This document shows, piece after piece, positions 49,014 through 56,035 of a stretch of DNA of 64,000 nt. The position numbers were made by a program, and so were the translations under genes. Origin of the DNA: CAWBOY01 sp963790585 (GTDB taxonomy: Bacteria; Planctomycetota; Planctomycetia; Gemmatales; Gemmataceae); contig CAWBOY010000006.1 of NCBI GenBank assembly GCA_963790585.1, forward strand, positions 992,001 through 1,056,000. Reading direction: 5' to 3'. The notes beneath the pieces were generated by a model. The model had not been told where the DNA came from and did no database searches. It saw only the letters and a program-made list of their open reading frames with translations. The stretch's first letter is position 1. Each line of letters starts with the position of its first letter.

Positions 49014-49524
49014 GGCGATTCTCCAGGCGGACAAGCGGAAGGTTCACGCATGTCTTACAAACCAAGGGTGAAAATTACAAAAGGGCCGAGGCATTTTCGC
49101 CGCTCGGTCCGAACGTCCACTCTTTTTTTCATTTCGTAAAGGCAATAAAAATAACTACTTATGTGTTCTTGACCATCGCCGGGGATTGGCGAGATTCATC
49201 ACTGGCACGGTTGATGCATTAATAGAAAAGTGTCCTCAAACGAGACCGCCGCGACAACCCCCGAACGCCTCAACCCGTTTCCCCCAATGGGCGGAGCGTT
49301 AGCGATGGCCACGAATCAGGACGTGAATGAATTAGGCCGGACCCACTGGTAAATCGCTGTCCCCCCGGCGAACCCAGCCAATCGGCCGACGGAAGAGGAC
49401 GGCGGTTTCCCCCACCGCCGTCCGACTGGACCCGAAAACTCCCGCTCGCATCCCCTCCAACCCAACTCCAAACTCCCGTTACAACGGCACCCTTCCCTTC
49501 CCCCGGGGAAGGGTGTCCCTTTTT
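49014..49524. other. 511-base spacer with one terminator-like hairpin
   Basis: Between two leftward genes. A GC-rich stem CACCCTTCCC...GGGAAGGGTG (49488-49515) followed by CCCTTTTTT at 49517-49524 has intrinsic-terminator form for the plus strand, yet no plus-strand gene lies nearby. On the minus strand it is preceded by A6. Nothing else found. Confidence 0.5.
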
Positions 49525-50253
49525 TCAGTCCAACAGAATAAACGGCATGACGCCGACTTTAAGTTTGACATCCAACTCCTTGCCGTCGCGCTTGAGTTGC
49601 AGGCTTAGCTCTGTACCCGGTGTAAGATTCCGAATACCCTTGACCACCGCTTGGAGGTCAGTCGCCTCGACGCCTCCGACCTTGACGAGGACGTCGTCTT
49701 TCTTAAGCCCTGCTTTCTCGGCTGGACTGCCCTTGAGCGCGGCCATGATGCGCACCTCCTTCGTATCTGCGTCAACCGAAATCATCATGCCAACGAATCC
49801 GGGCAGTTGATCGGGCGCGCTTGCCTCCGCTTTGTCTTCCTTTTGGAAGATCAACAGCCTCCAATTTTCTTTGCCCTCGGTCGAGAAAAGATGAGGCCGC
49901 TCCTTGACCCCTTCCGTCTTGTTATTGACGCAAATCTTCCAGGCGTCCTTCTCGACGGTATAGATTCCCTCGTAGGTCCGTTTGGGGGAAGCGAATTTCA
50001 AATCGATGGTCTTGGGAGACGTCGTCGTGTCGACTGTGAAAGTCCCCAGCTCTTCGCCGCCATACAAAATTTTATCGCCTTTAATGACCCAGATTGGCGA
50101 CTTGGACGGGAGCGAATCCTCTTTGCCATTTACTTCGAGATAGGACAGCTTCCAGGTGCCTTCGAATGGATTGGCGACGGGGGCAGCAGATGGTAATGGG
50201 GTGATGCAACTCAGAATCAGAATCACAGACAAGATGACAAGTCGAAGTTTCAT
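49525..50253 (-). CDS. Secreted TIGR03067-type protein with PDZ domain
   Basis: 242 aa, start ATG 50253 with signal peptide LRLVILSVILILSCITPLP. The first part is the TIGR03067 domain (FEGTWKLSYLEVNGKEDSLP, GTFTVDTTTSPKTIDLKF, GIYTVEKDAWKICVN). A PDZ domain occupies the C-terminus (IMAALKGSPAEKAGLKKDDVLVKVGGVEA). TIGR03067 domains are abundant in planctomycetes, function unknown. The insertion sequence lies 72 nt upstream of its start and may have cut its promoter. Confidence 0.82.
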   Translation of the reverse strand: MKLRLVILSVILILSCITPLPSAAPVANPFEGTWKLSYLEVNGKEDSLPSKSPIWVIKGDKILYGGEELGTFTVDTTTSPKTIDLKFASPKRTYEGIYTVEKDAWKICVNNKTEGVKERPHLFSTEGKENWRLLIFQKEDKAEASAPDQLPGFVGMMISVDADTKEVRIMAALKGSPAEKAGLKKDDVLVKVGGVEATDLQAVVKGIRNLTPGTELSLQLKRDGKELDVKLKVGVMPFILLD

Positions 50254-50325
50254 GGATACCTCGAGAGAAGGCCAGGGGTGGGACTTAGTACCTACAGCGC
50301 CCCAATCCGAAAAAGGGGTCGGGTA

Positions 50326-51300
50326 TGCTCTGTAGAAAACCCTCATTTGGACCGATCCAGCATCAGGTTTAGCGTCAGCGCAAGTAACCATCCATCTCGA
50401 GATTCACTGGGAAAACCTTGGCCCGCAACCGAAGTCGCTAAGCGTCGCTTGATCATGGAGTTCACCGTTTCGACCTGCCAACGTTGGCCATAGCCACCAT
50501 GCATCTTGTCCAAGCGTTGACGCATCTGCCTCCGGTATCGTCCCGTCGGCGGATTGCGACTTGGGCGACCGTGGCTGGCCGGCATGAACGATTTCACACC
50601 GTGTCTCTCTCGTGCGTAACGGTGGTTCGGCTCCGAATCATAGCCCGCGTCGGCTACGATTCGCTCCGGCCGGGCGGTGACCAAGGTCTCGTCCATAAGG
50701 CCGACGAAGCGATCAACATCGGGGTGCGGTCCCCGACTGGTAGCGACGCCCAAGATGAGATGTGTGTCGGTATCGACGCTTAATTCCAGCTTCAGAAAGC
50801 GTTTGTAGCGAACGATTTGCGTTTTGGTGGCCCCGTGGCTGCGTCGCCGGATGAAATAGCGGCTGGCGTGACCGCAATCCATGCCGGTCGAGTCAAAGGC
50901 GGCGCGCCGCACGCGCGTGCGCCGGCCCTGAAAACGACGCACCGTGGCGTGCAGCAGTCGGCGAGCGCGGGGCCGTCGAAGGAGGCGTACGCTGGCCTTT
51001 TGAAGCGTGGTGAAATGCGGAATGTGTGTTAGGTGCAATACCTGCCGGAGGTCCGAGAGATCGCGCAGGAGTTGGACGATGCCGCGGTAGTCTGTCTTGA
51101 AGAAGACTTTGAGAGTCAGGCAAGCGAAGAGTTGGTGTTGAGTGTACCGTTTGGGGCTGAAGCGGTTGGCAAAGGGGCGCAACGTCGTGCGAGCGACGGT
51201 CAAAGCCCGCTGCGCCACGGCAATTGGCGATTTGGTTGTAGTGCTCATAATGCATTATACGGCTCAATTGACGGTGCAGCTGGGGGTTTTCTACAGAGCA
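50326..51300 (-). mobile_element. Complete insertion sequence, 975 bp, IS4/IS5-like
   Basis: Ends are inverted repeats: TGCTCTGTAGAAAACCC matches 17/17 between left (50326) and right (to 51300, read in reverse). A perfect 9-bp direct repeat GGTCGGGTA flanks it (50317-50325 and 51301-51309). A single DDE transposase fills it. The 9-bp duplication and 300-aa transposase suggest the IS5 superfamily; the exact subgroup is not certain. Confidence 0.9.
50343..51248 (-). CDS. DDE transposase of the IS element
   Basis: 301 aa, intact. Basic N-terminal DNA-binding half (QHQLFACLTLKVFFKTDYRG). Catalytic triad probably Asp119 (AAFDSTGMDC), Asp200 (RIVADAGYDSE) and Glu260 (YGQRWQVETVNSMIKRRL, with the R..E...K signature). 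Recombines the 17-bp ends. No frameshift, so recently active insertion is possible; the 9-bp target duplication is perfect. Confidence 0.9.
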   Translation of the reverse strand: MSTTTKSPIAVAQRALTVARTTLRPFANRFSPKRYTQHQLFACLTLKVFFKTDYRGIVQLLRDLSDLRQVLHLTHIPHFTTLQKASVRLLRRPRARRLLHATVRRFQGRRTRVRRAAFDSTGMDCGHASRYFIRRRSHGATKTQIVRYKRFLKLELSVDTDTHLILGVATSRGPHPDVDRFVGLMDETLVTARPERIVADAGYDSEPNHRYARERHGVKSFMPASHGRPSRNPPTGRYRRQMRQRLDKMHGGYGQRWQVETVNSMIKRRLATSVAGQGFPSESRDGWLLALTLNLMLDRSK

Positions 51301-51486
51301 GGTCGGGTACCATTGTGCGAAGCACCCTTCGGGCCGTTCCGGCAATGGTACCCGACCCCTTTTTCGGATTGGCTCTAAGTCTACGCAAAACTCGATCCGG
51401 TTACCCCCAACGCGTCAAGTCGACGGCCTTATTTTATCGAAAATAGACTCGTTTTTTGTCTGCGTAGTTGATCGTCATGACGGGAA

Positions 51487-51525
51487 AGGGCGGGTTGCTC
51501 CCCCGGCGAGCCGGGGGCTATATAA
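51487..51525. repeat. Family H hairpin, inverted copy
   Basis: GGGCGGGTTGCTCCCCCGGC... then GCCGGGGGCTATATAAA, the reverse of the order at 12690 and 30966. Ends 54 nt before the ATG at 51580. Confidence 0.75.
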
Positions 51526-51579
51526 AGAGGGGGCGGTTTGGTTTGCTACTTGTTCGTCCCTTTTGCGGAGGATTTTTGG

Positions 51580-52017
51580 ATGTTTCTCAAATTGTTGGTC
51601 GCACTCAATCTCATGCTCGCAGTTTCGTCGGCCGCCTGGTGTGCCGATCCCAAAGACGCCGACGCCATGCAAGGCACCTGGCTCGCAACGGCTGCCGAAC
51701 TCGCGGGCGACAAGTTTCCGGACGAGGTCCGCAAGTCCATCAAGCTCGTTATCAAGGACGACACCTACACCGTGACTGTCGGAGACAAGCCGGACAAGGG
51801 AACCGTCAAGCTGAACCCATCAGCGAAGCCGAAGACTCTTGACATCAGCGGCACCGAAGGCCCGAACAAGGGCAAAACCATCCTCGCCATCTACGAACTC
51901 AACGGCGACACATTGAAGGTCTGCTACGACCTCAGCGGCAAGAGCCACCCCACGGACTTCAAGACCAAAGCCGAAACGCAACTATTCCTAGTCACCTACA
52001 AGCGCGAAAAACGCTGA
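51580..52017 (+). CDS. Small secreted TIGR03067-domain protein
   Basis: 145 aa. GGAGG at 51566-51570 sets the start at 51580. Signal peptide LKLLVALNLMLAVSSAAWC. The single domain: DAMQGTWLATAAELAGDKFP, GTVKLNPSAKPKTLDISG, AIYELNGDTLKVCYDLSGKS, HPTDFKTKAETQLFLVTYKRE. Matches the TIGR03067 family. No PDZ, unlike 49525-50253. Confidence 0.82.
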   Translation: MFLKLLVALNLMLAVSSAAWCADPKDADAMQGTWLATAAELAGDKFPDEVRKSIKLVIKDDTYTVTVGDKPDKGTVKLNPSAKPKTLDISGTEGPNKGKTILAIYELNGDTLKVCYDLSGKSHPTDFKTKAETQLFLVTYKREKR

Positions 52018-52119
52018 CACGTCGGCCCACCAACGCCTAGCGCGGGGTCGGCTACCAGCTCAAAGCGCAAGCGACTGGTTCTCGGACCTTCTCCCGCGCT
52101 TTACTCCTTCGAATTGCAC

Positions 52120-52147
52120 TTGCTTCCTGACGAATCCATGCTATACT
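52120..52147 (+). promoter_or_regulatory. Sigma-70-like promoter for 52217 gene pair
   Basis: TTGCTT (52120-52125), 16-nt spacer, TATACT (52142-52147). The ATG at 52217 lies 69 nt downstream, followed by the coupled regulator gene. Confidence 0.5.
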
Positions 52148-52216
52148 TTGCCACACAAAGTAATTGGCCTGGAAAGTCCCGCGCCATTATTTGTAATCGC
52201 ACGCGGAGCGAGAATT

Positions 52217-52831
52217 ATGAAGCTGCAGGAAGCGCTGCGACAAATTTCCGACATTCGTCTGCAATTGGCGCGGAGCGAGCGCTTTCGCGGGTACCGCAGC
52301 GCCCAGCGCGATTTCCGGGTTCCTGGCGATCGCGGGGGTGCTTTCCAGGCCGTGTTGATCGTCGAGCCGATGGAACAGTTGCCGCGGTTTCTCACATTGT
52401 GGGTGTCTGTCGCCTTGGTCAGTAGTGCGATTTGTTATGGTGACGTGTGGCTACGGTATCGCAAGTCTTCAGGCCTTTTGCATCGAGAGACGACTTATTT
52501 GGCTCTCGGGCAGTTCCTGCCTTGTGTGGTCGCCGGGGCGCTACTCACGATCGTCCTGGCGCGCTGGCAACCGCAAGTCGCGTGGGCGCTTCCTGGCTTG
52601 TGGGCCATTTTGTTTAGCATGGGAATTTTGGCGTCCTGGCGCTTGTTGCCGCCCGCTATTTTCGGCGTCGCCGTTTATTACCTTGGCGCCGGCTTGACTA
52701 TGCTATCCGTCGCCAGTGGGCCCTATGCTTTGTCGCCCTGGCAGATGCCTCTGCTGTTCGGCGTCGGTCAGTTGCTTGGGGCCGCCGTCTTGTTGCTCTC
52801 GGAGAGGGAGCGAGTCGGTGAAGCCCAATGA
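52217..52831 (+). CDS. Integral membrane protein, unknown
   Basis: 204 aa from the ATG at 52217 (GGAGCGAG upstream). Five or six hydrophobic segments, for example FLTLWVSVALVSSAICYG, FLPCVVAGALLTIVLA, LPGLWAILFSMGILASW, AIFGVAVYYLGAGLTMLSV and PLLFGVGQLLGAAVLL. Its final ATGA overlaps the next gene, a winged-helix regulator. Such membrane protein/PadR- or MarR-like pairs are common; here the regulator probably controls this membrane protein. Confidence 0.72.
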   Translation: MKLQEALRQISDIRLQLARSERFRGYRSAQRDFRVPGDRGGAFQAVLIVEPMEQLPRFLTLWVSVALVSSAICYGDVWLRYRKSSGLLHRETTYLALGQFLPCVVAGALLTIVLARWQPQVAWALPGLWAILFSMGILASWRLLPPAIFGVAVYYLGAGLTMLSVASGPYALSPWQMPLLFGVGQLLGAAVLLLSERERVGEAQ

Positions 52832-53274
52832 CACGCAAGAAAACCGAACCGCCAGCGCTGCCAACCGCGTTAGGCGAGGCAGGGCGCTATGCCTATGAAG
52901 GGCTCGATCGGACGATCCACGAAAAGGCCCGGTTGGGGATCTTGGCGTCGCTAGCGGCCCATCCGAGCGGCCTGATCTTCGGCGATTTGAAAGATCTCTG
53001 CTCTCTCACCGATGGTAACCTCAGCCGACATTTGCAGACGCTCGAAGAGGCCAAACTCGTCGAGATCTGGAAGCGCTTTGAGCACAAGCGGCCACAGACC
53101 CTGTGCCGGCTCACCGATTTGGGGAGAGAGCGCTTGCTGACCTATATCGCTGAGCTTGAACGCGTCGTGGCCGACGCCGCTGCGGCTGCGAGGCAAGCGC
53201 AAACAGAGAGCACGACTCGGCAGGGCTCTCGTTCAACTCCCTCCGGTTTTCAGCCAGAGGGTACGACCGGCTGA
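52828..53274 (+). CDS. Winged-helix transcriptional regulator
   Basis: 148 aa. Winged-helix DNA-binding domain of the HTH_34/MarR-like type: EKARLGILASLAAHPSGLIFGDLK, then LTDGNLSRHLQTLEEAKLVEI (recognition helix) and TLCRLTDLGRERLLTYIAELE. Predicted cytoplasmic. Coupled to the membrane protein upstream (ATGA overlap) and about 80 nt before IspH. Confidence 0.82.
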   Translation: MTRKKTEPPALPTALGEAGRYAYEGLDRTIHEKARLGILASLAAHPSGLIFGDLKDLCSLTDGNLSRHLQTLEEAKLVEIWKRFEHKRPQTLCRLTDLGRERLLTYIAELERVVADAAAAARQAQTESTTRQGSRSTPSGFQPEGTTG

Positions 53275-53357
53275 GGCGGCTATTCTCTTGCTTCTTTACT
53301 TTGCGTTGCAAATCTATTTGTAGTAGTAGTTGATTTGAGAATTCCGAGGAGCCAGTC

Positions 53358-54242
53358 ATGAAAATTATCCGAGCTTCGTCCGCGGGGATGTGCTTTGGCG
53401 TTCGCGACGCGCTCCAGGCGCTCGAAGAAATCGACCAGCCCCAATCGGTCGCGATCTACGGCGAATTGGTCCACAATGAAATCGTCCTGCAGCGATTGCA
53501 AGAACGAGGATTTCAGCAGCTGGCGGAGACCAAACGCGAGGAACTACCAGACGCGCAGCGTGTCGTCATCACGGCACATGGCATCAGTGCCAGTCGTCGC
53601 AAGGAACTCACGCAGGCCGGCAAAACGTTGATAGACACGACCTGCCCGCTGGTGGCTCGCGTGCATCGCGCCGCCCAACAATTGGCCCAATCCGGCGCCT
53701 TTGTAATCATCGTCGGACATCCCCATCATGTCGAAGTCGAGGGCATTTCGGGCGACCTCGATTCGTTCACCGTCGCGCCTTCCGTCGAGTCGGTTCAACG
53801 GTACCCCTATGCCGATATAGGCATCGTCTGTCAAACAACGTTTCCTTGCGACGAGGCCGCGGCCATTCGCCGGCGAATCGAAGTTTGCAATCCGGAAGCC
53901 AGGATTCATTGGGTGGATACGATCTGCCAGCCGACCAAAGATCGCCAGGAGTCGCTGAATGAATTACTCGACCAGGTCGAAGCCGTCGTCGTGGTCGGCG
54001 GCAGCCATTCGCACAACACGCGCCGCCTGGTGGACCGATGCCGTCAGCGCGGCCGGGCCGCTTTTCACGTCCAGAACGCCGAAGAACTGGACCCCGATTG
54101 GTTCGATGGCTACGAGGCCATCGGCTTGACCGCCGGCACCTCGACGTTGGCGGAAACGATTCAACAAGTACACGATCGATTGACACAGATCGCCGCGGCC
54201 ACGCGAGCGCCTATTTCCCGCGCGGAGCATGCACGGCGCTGA
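53358..54242 (+). CDS. ispH: 4-hydroxy-3-methylbut-2-enyl diphosphate reductase
   Basis: 294 aa. Last step of the MEP isoprenoid pathway; reduces HMBPP to IPP and DMAPP with an Fe-S cluster. Cluster cysteines: Cys12 (AGMCFGVRDA), Cys96 (IDTTCPLVARVH) and Cys190 (VDTICQPTKDRQ). His39, His74 and the GHPHHVEVEG region bind substrate; TTCP and SHSHNT motifs are present. A GAGG precedes the ATG. Its 3' end overlaps the convergent cytochrome gene by 32 nt. Confidence 0.95.
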   Translation: MKIIRASSAGMCFGVRDALQALEEIDQPQSVAIYGELVHNEIVLQRLQERGFQQLAETKREELPDAQRVVITAHGISASRRKELTQAGKTLIDTTCPLVARVHRAAQQLAQSGAFVIIVGHPHHVEVEGISGDLDSFTVAPSVESVQRYPYADIGIVCQTTFPCDEAAAIRRRIEVCNPEARIHWVDTICQPTKDRQESLNELLDQVEAVVVVGGSHSHNTRRLVDRCRQRGRAAFHVQNAEELDPDWFDGYEAIGLTAGTSTLAETIQQVHDRLTQIAAATRAPISRAEHARR

Positions 54243-54630
54243 GATAGGCGACGATGTGTTCTTCTTCCGCCGGCACGAGAGGCGCGCCATAAGTGGCGAC
54301 CATTTTCTTGACTACTTCTGTCCACTTCTTCGTCGGAAATAGTGGCTGCGTGAATACGAGGCGCGTGGAATGGCAGACGGTACACGCCGTCTGGAACTCC
54401 TCCCTATGTGGCCCGGGCGGACATTCGGGGTCATCGCCTGGCAGCTCGATTCGACGAATCGGTCCGAAAACGACCTCAGCTATGTAATCTTCCAGCCGCC
54501 TTGGCGCGCGTGCGGCCGTCGCGGTGCCATACCACGATACCACGGCAGCGCCGATGAGGAGCAAAATCGTGGCGATTGGCCAAAGCCATTGACGCAAACC
54601 GGACGTCGGCCTCTCAATTGTTTCAGGCAA
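54211..54630 (-). CDS. SorB-like cytochrome c subunit of sulfite dehydrogenase
   Basis: 139 aa. N-terminal membrane anchor or signal (LWPIATILLLIGAAVVSWYG), then a c-type heme motif CTVCH in FQTACTVCHSTRLVF and a C-terminal helix ending EEEHIVAYLSAVH. A small monoheme cytochrome. Its start overlaps the end of the Mo-oxidoreductase gene by 8 nt, so it is the likely electron acceptor, as SorB is for SorA. Convergent with ispH. Confidence 0.8.
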   Translation of the reverse strand: MPETIERPTSGLRQWLWPIATILLLIGAAVVSWYGTATAARAPRRLEDYIAEVVFGPIRRIELPGDDPECPPGPHREEFQTACTVCHSTRLVFTQPLFPTKKWTEVVKKMVATYGAPLVPAEEEHIVAYLSAVHAPRGK

Positions 54631-55840
54631 TTGTCACCTTCATTGTCTCGATAACGTTTCGCATGAAGCCGGCCCGATTCCAGCCGACCGTCGCGGGCTG
54701 AGTTTCGCCGCTCGTACTAGTCGCGCGAACATGCAGGATTTGTTCGCCGCGCTCCGCTGGCCGCCAGCTCCAGCGCCAACGGCGAAACGAATACCGGCCC
54801 AGATCAGCACCCAGCTTCGTCTCAGCCCAATTCGCGCCGCTGTCGGTCGAGACCTCGACCTTTTCGATACCCGCGCCGCCATCAAAGGCGATGCCCTGGA
54901 GATCGACAGCCTTCCCAACCTGGGCAGTTAGATTCGGCTCAGCCATCGTGAAAAACGACCGCACATTCATACGATTGATCGGCACGGTCTTCTCTGCCAA
55001 CTTCGCAGGTTCCTCAAGGGCGTTTGGCGTTGCCGGAATGCGATACGCTTTGGCCATCCAATAGCCCTCGAATTGGTTTGGCAGCACCCGGATATCGGAG
55101 AGCGCTTTGACCCAGTAAGTAGCATACCAGCCCGGCACGACGAGGCGCAGCGGGAAACCGTTCAATAGAGGCAATGGTTGGCCATTCATTTCGTAAGCGA
55201 GAAGAATGTCGGGTCGCCGCGCTTCGTCGATCGGTAGCGACTTGACAAAGTCGGGGACCGAAGGAGGCCCGGCGCGATCCAGCCCAGCGAAGATAACATC
55301 CACGGCGCCCGCCTTGAGCCCGGCTTTAGCCAACAGGTCTTTCAGCAGAATGCCGGTCCAACGGGCATTGCCCATCGCGCCGTTACCCCATTGCGCACCG
55401 GTGAGGTTAGGATTGAAAAGAGCGCGCGAATTGCCGGAGCACTGACTAACGGCGACGATGGAGGTCGGCTCCATCCGCTTGAGTTCATCGAGCGCAATTT
55501 CTAGTGGCTTGTCGACATGACCATCAACCTTGAGCCGCCACGAGCGCGTGTCGATAGTGGTAGGAATAAGTTGCAAGTGCCAGCGTACATAAAAGGCCTC
55601 GTTTGGCGTCAAATCCTCGCGGTAATAACGCTGGGGGGTCTCTAGACAGGGCGGTCGACTGTTAATGACCCGCATCGCGACCTTGCCTGGGAAGCGCATG
55701 GTTTCGGTGCCGTCTTCGGAAACCGAGGTGCGCTGGCAGCCAGGCAAGCCACTAGCCATCGCAGTCGCCGCCGCCCAGCGTAGCCAGGCACGGCGGTCGA
55801 GGCGTAGGTGGTAGGGAGGAATCAGGAGCTTGTCATTCAT
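54623..55840 (-). CDS. SorA-like molybdopterin sulfite oxidase/dehydrogenase
   Basis: 405 aa from the ATG at 55840 (MNDKLLIPPYHLRLDRRAWL). A Tat-type leader with RR lies at the N-terminus (DRRAWLRWAAATAMASG). The molybdenum Cys is in VSQCSGNSRALF; further motifs are RWTGILLKDLL, DILLAYEMNGQPLPLLNGFPLRLVVPGWYA, VKALSDIRVLPNQFEGYWM and the C-terminal dimerisation-type domain. Family oxidises sulfite; homologues also include other oxidoreductases, so the substrate is inferred. It pairs with the cytochrome gene downstream. Confidence 0.85.
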   Translation of the reverse strand: MNDKLLIPPYHLRLDRRAWLRWAAATAMASGLPGCQRTSVSEDGTETMRFPGKVAMRVINSRPPCLETPQRYYREDLTPNEAFYVRWHLQLIPTTIDTRSWRLKVDGHVDKPLEIALDELKRMEPTSIVAVSQCSGNSRALFNPNLTGAQWGNGAMGNARWTGILLKDLLAKAGLKAGAVDVIFAGLDRAGPPSVPDFVKSLPIDEARRPDILLAYEMNGQPLPLLNGFPLRLVVPGWYATYWVKALSDIRVLPNQFEGYWMAKAYRIPATPNALEEPAKLAEKTVPINRMNVRSFFTMAEPNLTAQVGKAVDLQGIAFDGGAGIEKVEVSTDSGANWAETKLGADLGRYSFRRWRWSWRPAERGEQILHVRATSTSGETQPATVGWNRAGFMRNVIETMKVTIA

Positions 55841-55902
55841 TCGGCACCAAAAAATACGACCTCGCTTAGCCACAATATAACTCAATTTGCGCATGTAAAA
55901 AA

Positions 55903-55954
55903 GCGAGTCCCCGTTGTGGAACGGTCAGAAAACCGTTCCACAACGGGGACTCGC
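55903..55954. repeat. Perfect palindrome, family F-related
   Basis: 23-nt arms around GCGAGTCCCCGTTGTGGAAC and its complement with a six-base loop (CAGAAA). It lies between the SorA-like gene start and the surface protein end, 81 nt beyond the latter. No other feature in this gap. Confidence 0.85.
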
Positions 55955-56035
55955 GGTGAGCGCCGTCTAATGGCGCTAGCAAACAGCACTCCCTTTCAAG
56001 TCGCGGTCTAACAACCCGAAGTGGCGCCTGGTAAA

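Larger units (their letters stand above)
50302..51375. repeat. Family E palindrome, split by an insertion sequence
   Basis: The left part (50302-50325: CCAATCCGAAAAAGGGG...) and right part (51310-51375) reassemble into the hairpin seen intact at 30875-30965, inverted. The IS is inserted in its left arm. The arm sequence differs from copy 1 (GGGGTCGGGTACC versus GGTGTCAGGCACC) with matching changes in the opposite arm, so base pairing is kept. Confidence 0.85.

Noticed and set aside
49488..49524. Intrinsic terminator for the plus strand
   Set aside because: The form is right, but no plus-strand gene precedes it for over 1.7 kb; kept only as a note in the spacer entry.
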